Source: an uncultured Bacilli bacterium
Lineage (GTDB): Bacteria > Bacillota_I > Bacilli_A > RF39 > UBA660
DNA: 64,000 nt
Assembly (NCBI GenBank): GCA_934098505.1
Contig: CAKOOR010000002.1
Coordinates: 1 to 64,000, forward strand
Reading direction: 5' to 3'
Positions within the stretch are counted from its first letter, which is position 1; each line of letters starts with the position of its first letter. A program made the position numbers and the translations under genes. Below are positions 15,930 through 23,989 of this stretch, in pieces. Below the pieces are notes generated by a model. That model was not told the origin of the DNA. It searched no databases and saw only the letters and a list, made by a program, of their open reading frames with translations.

Positions 15930-18314
15930 TTAACGACCACCAGCTGTACCGAATAGCTCTTTTTCTTCTTGTCTTAAATGAATTTGGATAGGTAATCTTG
16001 TATCTTGAGATATAACAAATAAGCCTTGTCCTCGAGAGGCAGTTGTAAGAAATTGTACCTCTGATTCACTTAATTTCATCATATCTTTTACAGAATCAAT
16101 TTCTTTTTGACCTTGAGCCATTATCATTAAATAAGCACTATTATCAATAATAACCTGTCCATATCTTTCTAACCCAGCCGAACAATAATCTGCTAAGTTT
16201 TGAGATATAGTCCATAACGAACCATTATATTTTCTAATTCTTTTAGAAGTTCTTTTTAAGAAATCAATTCCATCTTTATTATTTGGGTCAATTAATAAAT
16301 GAGATTCATCACAAACTAATATTACTTGTTCGTTTCTATTTTTACTAATTTCATTCCAACACCATGATAATATATTGAAAAATTGAGTTTTTAGAATAGT
16401 ATCATCAGAATCAACAAGGCTATTAATATCCAGTACAATAAAATCGCTATTATTATCTACCTTAATAGATGAAGTTCCATTAAATAATCTGGCATCAGCA
16501 CCTATGGTTGCTCTTTTTAACATAGAACATATTTTTTCTAATGATTCTATAACATTACGAGCTTCTTTTTTAATTTTAGCTTCTGTTAATTTTTCTCTAG
16601 TTTTATCATATAAATCTTGCATAATAGGGTAATCATCACTCGAAAGTTTAGATAAATCTGTATCAAAATCGATGCCTTTATCCCTATAAACTTCTATTAA
16701 AATCTCTTCGATTTTTGTTAATTCGTAAGCTGATAAATCTTGTAAATAATATTTAATAAAAGTTCTAAATGTTTGAAAATGTTTAGATAAATCATTATTA
16801 ATATCTTTAGAATCTTTATCCTCAAAATCGTCAGCTCCTAAGCGAACCTCTAAAGGATTAATTATTCCCGAAGTACCAGTACCGCAATCAATCCAACAGC
16901 CGCCGACATTTTCGCAAATGTCACGAAATTCACGCTCTGGGTCAATTACTATAATTTTAGAACCACGACACCATGCTCCACGAATTAATTTTTTTATTAA
17001 AGTTGACTTTCCTGAGCCAGACTTACCAATAATGACAGCATTGGAATTATTTCTTTTATTAGTTCTTTTCCATAAATCAAAAAATATTAAACCACCTAAA
17101 GCATCATTGCCAAGCATAATAGCATCGCCATCATCCTGTAAGCTTTGAAAAATAAAAGGAAAAGAAGAAGCAACCGTCATCATTGGAATAGGTAAACCAT
17201 ATTGCTTTTCTAAATCACGATACATTGTTGGTAGACACATTTTCAATGACCTTTCTTGTTCAAACATTAAATCAGCTCCACCTAAACCATAAGCAGATAA
17301 GGTTGCTTTTAATTCTTTTTTTGCTTTTTCCATACTTTCTTTAGTTTCACCATAACAAAGAAAATTTACAGTTAATAGAGAAAATCTTTCATGCTCTCTA
17401 TCTATACGATTAACAAGCTCTACCAAATCTTGCATTTGATTATTAAATAATATTTGATCGTTATAATCATTTATATTTATCATTTTAGATTTTAATTCTG
17501 ATATACTTTTTTTCAAAGTATTACTTATTTCTTGATTATCAGTAGGGCTTATAGTCATAACCATTCTAGTGTTATTAACATTAGCAACAGCTCCTAACCA
17601 CCCAATATTAACTAACGATGGGTAGGACACCAAAGTTAAAACACTAACATAAGCATCACCAAGTATTAAATCTTTTTCGCTAAATTTTAGCCCTTTTGGG
17701 GCGATTCTTTCCTTAAACGAATGATTTATGCTTGTACCATCTTTCTTAAAGGTTTCAAGCGAAGAAACGGGGTTTAATAAGACATATAATAAATCCCGCC
17801 ACTCCTCACTAGAAACTCTAAAACTGGTTAATCCAATAGAAGAAAATTCTTGAATTAAATCATTAACTTTTTGATTAAGCAAATTTTCGTTAGCTAAGTC
17901 TTCCTCAACTATTAAATAAAATTCTCGATTTACTACTGATTTACGATTATTAAGACTACTTATAAAATCGTAGTCTTCTTCTAATAATCTAATTTTATAT
18001 TTATTTTTTGCTTGTTTAATTTTAGAGCCTAAAATATTTAAGTTATTATCTAAATTAATCGGTTTATCAACGCAAAAAATTTTTATAGGATAATCAATCG
18101 AATTTAAAGCCTTTTTTAATTGAGAAACTTTTGCTTGTTGTTCCTCATCAAAAAGTAATGACAAATTAATAGAACTAATTTTAATACCAGCGAGTAACCT
18201 GTCATTATCTAAATACACATAATTATTCCAGACATCATTAAATGGAATAAAATCTAAAATTGTTTTAGGGATTTTCTTCTTTAAAGAATTATTTTCTTTA
18301 TTAAATTTAGAAAT
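15930..18314 (-). CDS. VirB4/TraE-type conjugation ATPase
   Basis: The main energiser of the type IV secretion channel. Walker A reads IIGKSGSGKSTLIKKL and Walker B VILVCDESHLL, with the typical C-terminal helicase-like half. The frame is open upstream of the first GTG (18218) to an ATT at 18314, 8 nt after GGAGG. This gives 794 residues and an N-terminal segment (KTILDFIPFNDVWNN) of the kind VirB4 proteins have. Family certain, AUU start inferred. Confidence 0.92.
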   Translation of the reverse strand: MSKFNKENNSLKKKIPKTILDFIPFNDVWNNYVYLDNDRLLAGIKISSINLSLLFDEEQQAKVSQLKKALNSIDYPIKIFCVDKPINLDNNLNILGSKIKQAKNKYKIRLLEEDYDFISSLNNRKSVVNREFYLIVEEDLANENLLNQKVNDLIQEFSSIGLTSFRVSSEEWRDLLYVLLNPVSSLETFKKDGTSINHSFKERIAPKGLKFSEKDLILGDAYVSVLTLVSYPSLVNIGWLGAVANVNNTRMVMTISPTDNQEISNTLKKSISELKSKMININDYNDQILFNNQMQDLVELVNRIDREHERFSLLTVNFLCYGETKESMEKAKKELKATLSAYGLGGADLMFEQERSLKMCLPTMYRDLEKQYGLPIPMMTVASSFPFIFQSLQDDGDAIMLGNDALGGLIFFDLWKRTNKRNNSNAVIIGKSGSGKSTLIKKLIRGAWCRGSKIIVIDPEREFRDICENVGGCWIDCGTGTSGIINPLEVRLGADDFEDKDSKDINNDLSKHFQTFRTFIKYYLQDLSAYELTKIEEILIEVYRDKGIDFDTDLSKLSSDDYPIMQDLYDKTREKLTEAKIKKEARNVIESLEKICSMLKRATIGADARLFNGTSSIKVDNNSDFIVLDINSLVDSDDTILKTQFFNILSWCWNEISKNRNEQVILVCDESHLLIDPNNKDGIDFLKRTSKRIRKYNGSLWTISQNLADYCSAGLERYGQVIIDNSAYLMIMAQGQKEIDSVKDMMKLSESEVQFLTTASRGQGLFVISQDTRLPIQIHLRQEEKELFGTAGGR

Positions 18315-18549
18315 TGTTTATCCCTCCAAGTAGATTATTTAATTGAGAAATGATATTTTCTGTTGTTTCTTTTTTAGAATTTAACTTTTTCATTTCATCT
18401 AGCTTAATTACAAGTAGGATTATCTTCCGATTAAATTCAGATACAGACATTTTATTTTTAAATGCTATTTTTCTGAATTTTATTTTATCATTATGCTCTA
18501 AATAAGTGTAAATATAATCATCATATAAACTTAATCTATTATTTTCCAT
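18307..18549 (-). CDS. Small hypothetical protein of the transfer operon
   Basis: 80 residues, charged and helical, with HNDKIKFRKIAFKNKMSVSEF, which looks like a small regulator or relaxosome-like helix. ATG overlaps the previous stop region (TAGATAATATG); its own stop overlaps the VirB4 start site. No family recognised. Confidence 0.65.
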   Translation of the reverse strand: MENNRLSLYDDYIYTYLEHNDKIKFRKIAFKNKMSVSEFNRKIILLVIKLDEMKKLNSKKETTENIISQLNNLLGGINNF

Positions 18550-18550
18550 A

Positions 18551-18895
18551 TTATCTATTTATCCTATCTAGGTACTTTCTAACGCCATCAAAATCATATT
18601 TTTTTAGTATTCCCATATTAAGAATGGCAATAGGAACATTCGTGTAATTATAATTAATACAGCCATTAATTTCTTTTATAATTCTTTTCTTTTTTAGAAC
18701 TTTTAATAAACCATTATTTTTAATATAAGGATCTAAAAAGACTTTATTATTATCTAGATAGACATCTTCTAAATTAAGAGTTATGTCATGTGATTCGGTA
18801 TCATTTTCATATTTTAATCGCAATCTATTGTTATGATAGGTATAAACACTAATATTGTAATTTTTATTGTTTAATTTGATTATCTTTTTTCTAAT
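18551..18895 (-). CDS. Hypothetical protein, paralog of the next upstream gene, AUU start
   Basis: 114 residues from ATT 18895, 7 nt after AAGGAGG; the TTG at 18823 has no ribosome site. It shares a layout with the product of 18908-19300: an LEDVYLDNN strand, an L-x-x-L-K-x-x-x-I helix and a C-terminal LKKYDFDGVRKYLDRI. This looks like a tandem duplication. A small beta-alpha domain of unknown role. Confidence 0.65.
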   Translation of the reverse strand: MRKKIIKLNNKNYNISVYTYHNNRLRLKYENDTESHDITLNLEDVYLDNNKVFLDPYIKNNGLLKVLKKKRIIKEINGCINYNYTNVPIAILNMGILKKYDFDGVRKYLDRINR

Positions 18896-18907
18896 AAATA
18901 TTCCTCC

Positions 18908-19300
18908 TTATATGCTTAAAGAATTAGAAATTTCTTTTTCTTTTAGCAAGTTAAGATATTCTTCAACACCTTTTTTATCATATTTTTTCAATTTATCCAT
19001 ATCTATTCTGACATATTCATAAGAGCCATAATTTACTGGATATTCACCGTATGACTCGGCAATAATCCCAAGTTCTTTCATTTTTGGTATCAAATGTAAG
19101 CCATAGGAATTTGTGTTAGCATTTAAATAACATTCATTAGTATTTGTAACAAATAACTCAGGGATATTAATGGTAATATCCCCGTAGAATTCATTGTCAG
19201 AAACATTAAATGCTCCTATATATAATCTTCCGTTATTCTCATACGAACTAACTTCTAGATACACTTTACCTTCTTTAAATTTAATTGCTTTTCTTTTAAT
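18908..19300 (-). CDS. Hypothetical protein, tandem paralog, AUU start
   Basis: 130 residues from ATT 19300, 9 nt after AAGGAG; the GTG at 19264 is internal. It contains YLEVSSYENNGRLYIGAFNV, IPELFVTNTNECYLNANTNS and C-terminal LKKYDKKGVEEYLNLL, matching 18551-18895. I recall similar uncharacterised proteins on Firmicutes conjugative elements. Function unknown. Confidence 0.7.
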   Translation of the reverse strand: MKRKAIKFKEGKVYLEVSSYENNGRLYIGAFNVSDNEFYGDITINIPELFVTNTNECYLNANTNSYGLHLIPKMKELGIIAESYGEYPVNYGSYEYVRIDMDKLKKYDKKGVEEYLNLLKEKEISNSLSI

Positions 19301-19313
19301 AAGCTATCACTCC

Positions 19314-19586
19314 TTACTTAAATTTATATTCTTTCTGATTATGATTAAATTTTAAAAACTTTTTAAAAATAATAAATGGAGTAGTACCGTTGGGTAATGG
19401 CAATAACATTAAAAATGTAAATAAAGGTAAGATAAAAAATAAGAAAACCTTTAATTTAAAATGAATTGTTAAACTTTGTAAAATAAAGCCTATAAGAAAA
19501 CTAATAGATAAAACTATTAATTCTACAATGCCAAACCCCTTAAAAATTTCTCGTTTTACTTTAATGTTTTTGGGTATTAAATACAT
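19314..19586 (-). CDS. PrgI-family membrane protein of the conjugation channel
   Basis: 90 residues: MYLIPKNIKVKREIFKGFG, then two membrane helices and a PFIIFKKFLKF tail, the usual PrgI/VirB3-like layout just ahead of VirB4. It starts at ATG overlapping the stop of the VirB6-like gene (TAATG). An inner-membrane component working with VirB4. Confidence 0.85.
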   Translation of the reverse strand: MYLIPKNIKVKREIFKGFGIVELIVLSISFLIGFILQSLTIHFKLKVFLFFILPLFTFLMLLPLPNGTTPFIIFKKFLKFNHNQKEYKFK

Positions 19587-20929
19587 TATTTTTTATCAAC
19601 ATCCAATCTATTATTAGCATTTAAACTTGAGTTGTTTAAATATTGATTACGAATAGGATTGTATTGCATTCTATTTGCATTATTTATTTTGGCTTTCGTA
19701 CCAGAATTATTATTATTTTCATGTAAGAAACTGTTAACTTGTCTATAAGCACCATAAGAATCATGGTGGGCTAACATTTCTTTTACTTTATCTAATTGAG
19801 TATCATCTAATGATGAGTCTTTACTTAACATATTTGATATACCACTTACTCCTCTTCCTAAAATATTTCTACCTTGACCGACAACATTAGCTCCTACAGA
19901 TAAGGTGCTCATCATACCAGCTTTAGCAACTGCTAATCCGTGGGCTGTTCCAAATCCTAGAGCCATCATTGACTGCATATCTCCATAAGCAGACATCATA
20001 CCAGATTGTTGTCCAAGTAGGCTATTAATAATGGTTGGTGTATTAATAATAAATAATAAAGCACCAATTATTAAAAAGATACCAGTTAAATTGCCATTAC
20101 TCGTGAATGCGGTGCTAAACATCGCTAGCAAAAGTCCGATTGAAACAAATTGTACGACTGTTATTAAGAATAAGCCCATAGAACTTTTACACCAAGTTTC
20201 AAAGGCTCTACCATTGTTAGTAAGGCTAGTGCAACAGAATGGTCCAATAATTTTATACAATGCTATTTCCATAACTCGTCTTGACATTTGGATAGCAACA
20301 AAAAAGAGAAGAAAAATGGTTACTATTGCTAACACAATTAACATAAAAAAGTTTAGCGAATATTTGTAACTATCCCCAATCCCCAAGACACCGCCAGTTG
20401 TAGCATTAATATCAATTGTTTTCCAGTTATCCACAAAGTATGCACTATCTTCTTCGGAGGTTTCATTATCATAAATCATCGATCGAATAATAGCTTTTGA
20501 TATTTCATTTTCAGCATTAGAACTTTTATTAATTTCTGATATTGATATAACATCTTCTGTAAGAGCAGTAGAAATATTATGTCCAAAATCATATAATGGA
20601 CCAATTAAAAACATCATCGTAATTGCTAAAATAACACCACGATAAATAGATAATGGACTGCTTCGATTATCATTTTTAACGATGTAATTCATTATTAATT
20701 CTATTACTACTTTAAGAATTAACCAACTACAAGCTACAATAATAGCACCACTAAAAATTTTATTTACATATTCATTATTAAAAAATTGGTATCTCCAAAT
20801 TTTATCTATGATACTAAAAAAACCATCTAATAGCCAAAGTACACCTTTGCCAATAGTCCAAAACACATTACGATAAACATCTGAATACCAATGTTGCTCA
20901 ACTTGTGTAACTGTTAATAATTGTAATAT
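19586..20929 (-). CDS. VirB6/TrbL-like polytopic channel protein
   Basis: 447 residues if started at ATA 20929, 9 nt after TTTGGAGG; the GTG at 20866 would lose an open N-terminal stretch (TVTQVEQHWYSDVYRN). Six or more membrane helices, a central helical core (VMEIALYKIIGPFCCTSLTNN) and a soluble Gly/Asn-rich tail are seen. Similar proteins form the translocation channel in Tn916-like and CTn systems. An out-of-frame ATG overlaps the site but gives only 12 codons. Confidence 0.85.
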   Translation of the reverse strand: MLQLLTVTQVEQHWYSDVYRNVFWTIGKGVLWLLDGFFSIIDKIWRYQFFNNEYVNKIFSGAIIVACSWLILKVVIELIMNYIVKNDNRSSPLSIYRGVILAITMMFLIGPLYDFGHNISTALTEDVISISEINKSSNAENEISKAIIRSMIYDNETSEEDSAYFVDNWKTIDINATTGGVLGIGDSYKYSLNFFMLIVLAIVTIFLLFFVAIQMSRRVMEIALYKIIGPFCCTSLTNNGRAFETWCKSSMGLFLITVVQFVSIGLLLAMFSTAFTSNGNLTGIFLIIGALLFIINTPTIINSLLGQQSGMMSAYGDMQSMMALGFGTAHGLAVAKAGMMSTLSVGANVVGQGRNILGRGVSGISNMLSKDSSLDDTQLDKVKEMLAHHDSYGAYRQVNSFLHENNNNSGTKAKINNANRMQYNPIRNQYLNNSSLNANNRLDVDKK

Positions 20930-20949
20930 TCATAAACACCTCCAAATTA

Positions 20950-22203
20950 TTATCTTCTCTTATAAGTGCTCCAGCCACTATCACAAGAAATCTGTTTATA
21001 TACAGAATAACCGCTTCCAGATTTTGGAAGTATATTCCATGCTTTGTTATATAATTCCATTGCCTTTGAATAGTTGGTAGTACACCAGATTGAATTCCAG
21101 TCTGTAACCTCACAGAAGTCATAACCTGCCTTTTTAATTTTTGCTAATTGGGCTTTAGCATTCGACTGCGATACAGAACCGAAAGAAGCACTACAATTAT
21201 ATTCTGAAATATTAATTGTAAAACCAACTGCATAATTAGGTTGATACCATGTACTCCATGGAGTATAGCCACTAATATAGTAGAAATTACCATTATATCC
21301 TAAGTCATTAGCAGTAGTATTTGGTGTAGATATATATGAACCGTATTTATTTACTGTTGTTAATCTATGTACACCATCTAAATAGAAATGGGCTTCATAA
21401 TTGTTGAAATACCATGTAGGATTAATATTTAAACCATCAATACCAACAGTGAAAGTTTGATCGTAATTAGTATTCGCACCCGCACTATCATTTGTTTTAA
21501 CTCTAACTCGACTGCCAAATTCAACATTTTGATACCAATCAATAACATTTTCGGCAACTAATTTATCATTTACCCATACATTGAATGTATAACCATCTAA
21601 GCCACCATTATAAGTTGTGCCATCAATAATAGGATTTACATCAACTGGATAACTATTTAAGCCCCAGTTTGCTACATAATTAAGATTACCAGTTGTTCCT
21701 TTGGGAACATTAACAAGTAATTCAGCTATGTTACCATTGCTACCAGTCCAGCCAGTAAAACTTGAGCCAACCTTAGATGGAGTTGCAAGTGTAAAAGTTT
21801 CTTCGATATTATAAGAAGTTTTGTTGCCAGATATAGCTCCACCGTTAAGCTCGTAACTAATAGTGTAATTCTTAACTTTCCATTTAGCGAATATTTCTTT
21901 ATTATTAATTTTTTTAATATCATCAATACTGATATCATAATTAATATCACCATCGACAGAATCACTATAACCCGCAAATGTATAGCCATTTTTGGTTGGA
22001 GTTGGTAAGGTTGTTTGGGTTCCTGTAACAGTTAATTTATTAGATGGTTGATAAATACCATCATTACCATTTAAGGTAAAAACATATTTTTCTGTTTGAA
22101 AGTTAGAATTTAGTGTAGTCGAAGTTGTATAGTAAGCATAAGTGCCAATAACCGTTAGAAAGATAGCAAGAATAAAAGGAATGACCTTAATTTTCTTCTT
22201 CAT
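20950..22203 (-). CDS. Secreted InlB-repeat protein, probable SipW substrate
   Basis: 417 residues. The N-terminus (LTVIGTYAYYTTSTTLNSNF) has the same pattern as the TasA-like protein nearby (LTVLAGTLAYFTTSTNITNKF), which suggests cleavage by the adjacent SipW. It then has two Listeria-Bacteroides-type repeats (KNGYTFAGYS, GSSFTGWTG) and a C-terminal domain with five Cys (ISEYNCSASFG, YDFCEVTDWN, WCTTNYSKAME). No sortase signal. Likely an adhesin or matrix component shown on the donor surface. Confidence 0.75.
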   Translation of the reverse strand: MKKKIKVIPFILAIFLTVIGTYAYYTTSTTLNSNFQTEKYVFTLNGNDGIYQPSNKLTVTGTQTTLPTPTKNGYTFAGYSDSVDGDINYDISIDDIKKINNKEIFAKWKVKNYTISYELNGGAISGNKTSYNIEETFTLATPSKVGSSFTGWTGSNGNIAELLVNVPKGTTGNLNYVANWGLNSYPVDVNPIIDGTTYNGGLDGYTFNVWVNDKLVAENVIDWYQNVEFGSRVRVKTNDSAGANTNYDQTFTVGIDGLNINPTWYFNNYEAHFYLDGVHRLTTVNKYGSYISTPNTTANDLGYNGNFYYISGYTPWSTWYQPNYAVGFTINISEYNCSASFGSVSQSNAKAQLAKIKKAGYDFCEVTDWNSIWCTTNYSKAMELYNKAWNILPKSGSGYSVYKQISCDSGWSTYKRR

Positions 22204-22675
22204 TTGTCATCCCTCTTTTTCTATCATAATAATCGCACAATAAATCGAATATTATTGTCATTATTGACATAACTAGCAAATACTTACGATTATATATATA
22301 ATCTGCATAATATCCGATATACGGAATAGACCAATCAGTTCCTTTACCAATTACTTGCGAATTATTGACCTCATAAGTATCTATTGAAATATTATTGTCG
22401 CCCTTTGTAATAAAACCATTATCAGTTATATCAACAATCCGATGGGAAATAATATGTTTATTCAATCGATAAACTAGAATATCACCTTTTTTAAAATCTT
22501 CTATATTAGTTTTTTCATAATACAAAATTCCCCCAACTTTTAAGGTCGGTTCCATACTACCAGATATAACTACTAAAGGCTTTTGTCCCCAGATTGTAGG
22601 AACAAAGATAAATAGATAAATTAATATTAATATATACAAGACTTTTATTGCAAAATTTTTTAATATCTTTATCAT
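22187..22675 (-). CDS. sipW: Signal peptidase I, SipW (ER) type
   Basis: 162 residues with an N-terminal membrane helix, catalytic Ser40 in ISGSMEPTLKVGG, His78 in IISHRIVDITDNGF and KGDNN, the Ser-His set of ER-type peptidases instead of Ser-Lys. A C-terminal helix anchors it again. SipW enzymes process TasA-like fibre subunits. It lies between two predicted substrates. Confidence 0.88.
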   Translation of the reverse strand: MIKILKNFAIKVLYILILIYLFIFVPTIWGQKPLVVISGSMEPTLKVGGILYYEKTNIEDFKKGDILVYRLNKHIISHRIVDITDNGFITKGDNNISIDTYEVNNSQVIGKGTDWSIPYIGYYADYIYNRKYLLVMSIMTIIFDLLCDYYDRKRGMTNEEEN

Positions 22676-22717
22676 TTTAAAAGCCCTCGCTTTCTGTAAA
22701 ATTTATTCTTTTAATTA

Positions 22718-23341
22718 TTATTTCCACAAGTTATTAGCTTGATCGTATTGTACGGTATCAATTCTAATTGTTAAAGTATAAGTTGCATTATCATAACCAT
22801 CACCAGTAGAAGTATAAGTTACTGTTTTACCATCTTGAGAAATTGTTTCTTTTAAAGATGCAGTAATTTTCTCATTGAACTTAACACTTTTAATAAATGA
22901 GGAACTAGTTTTACTTGGTTTTAAAGCTGTCATATTATCTTTTGAACCATAGTAGTAGAAACCATCTTCGGCTTTTGTCCAATCAGTTCCGAAAGAAATG
23001 ATAGATGCTACATTATTTTTAGAATCTTTTAAACCTAAATCCTTACCGTTGGCACTTGTCCATTTTTCTGTATATGAAGCTCTAAGTGCCATATCAATAT
23101 TGCCTGTATTAGTAACTGCAACAGTCTTTTCTGTTGTTGTGCCAGGTGTCCAATTTGATGGACTTACAAACTTTTCTACAATTTCGTTTTGATATAAAGC
23201 TGATTTAAACTTATTCGTAATATTTGTGCTTGTAGTAAAGTACGCTAAAGTGCCAGCAAGAACAGTTAATAAGCTAATACCTCCAACTACCAATAATTTC
23301 TTCTTATTCTTTTTTTCGTTTTCATTTTGATTATTTTTCAT
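22718..23341 (-). CDS. TasA/CalY-like SipW-dependent fibre protein
   Basis: 207 residues. A GTLAYFT signal region is followed by a beta-rich domain with WTPGTTTEKTVAVTNTGNIDMALRASY, characteristic of TasA/camelysin family proteins (including BsaA-type of Clostridium). These form extracellular fibres after SipW cleavage. Overlap of the neighbouring gene boundaries (stop 1 bp after the sortase-side gene) shows one operon. Confidence 0.82.
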   Translation of the reverse strand: MKNNQNENEKKNKKKLLVVGGISLLTVLAGTLAYFTTSTNITNKFKSALYQNEIVEKFVSPSNWTPGTTTEKTVAVTNTGNIDMALRASYTEKWTSANGKDLGLKDSKNNVASIISFGTDWTKAEDGFYYYGSKDNMTALKPSKTSSSFIKSVKFNEKITASLKETISQDGKTVTYTSTGDGYDNATYTLTIRIDTVQYDQANNLWK

Positions 23342-23989
23342 TTATTTACCTCTTTCCTCTAATTCAAAAATGAATATTAATTGTTGATTACTTTTTCTTT
23401 TACAAGTAATTAACGTCAATGTATTTTTATTTTGATTTCTAATAATTGAGGCATTGCTAGTTTTAGCAATTTCATAAATTTTTACTAATTCATAATTATA
23501 TGTTTTAGCTTGATAATTAACTTTTGCAATATCACCAATTTCTAGCTTATTTAAATTTTTAAAATAAGCGGTTTTAGATGTACCAGAATGTCCAGCAATT
23601 ATTAGATTTCCATGATATACATCAGGCATATTTGAAGATTTTAAAACTTCTATATTCTTATTAACATTATTTAATTTAGAATCTATTTTGTAAAATCCTC
23701 TTTGAAAACCTATTTTTTCAATAGAAAGTATGCCTATGTAATTTTCTTCAATTTTTTTAACACTTTCAACGGTCTTGGCATTATCATTATTATCATTAAC
23801 ATCTAAGACATCGTCTTCAGTATTGTTTTCTATTTCAAAATACTTTTCGACTTGAATATCATTATTCAACTCATTTTGATACTTTGAAAAAATTTTATAA
23901 GTTATTATAAAAAAACTAATACTTATGCTTACTAATGAAAATATCATTATTACAAGAGTATTAGTTTTCTTTATCTTTTTTCTTAACAT
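23342..23989 (-). CDS. Sortase
   Basis: 215 residues: an N-terminal membrane helix, acidic linker, then a sortase fold with His134 in IIAGHSGTSKT and Cys196 in TLTLITCKRK. The catalytic Arg usually found 7-8 residues after the Cys appears as Gln (SNQQLIF), although R198 is close. It overlaps the adhesin gene by 29 bp and probably links that protein, through its VPDTG signal, to the wall or to another subunit. Confidence 0.85.
   Translation of the reverse strand: MLRKKIKKTNTLVIMIFSLVSISISFFIITYKIFSKYQNELNNDIQVEKYFEIENNTEDDVLDVNDNNDNAKTVESVKKIEENYIGILSIEKIGFQRGFYKIDSKLNNVNKNIEVLKSSNMPDVYHGNLIIAGHSGTSKTAYFKNLNKLEIGDIAKVNYQAKTYNYELVKIYEIAKTSNASIIRNQNKNTLTLITCKRKSNQQLIFIFELEERGK

Noticed and set aside
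20898..21122. Frame covering the end of the InlB-repeat gene and the start of the VirB6-like gene
   Set aside because: It overlaps the C-terminal coding part of the InlB-repeat gene in another frame; only its last 12 codons touch the VirB6 ribosome site.
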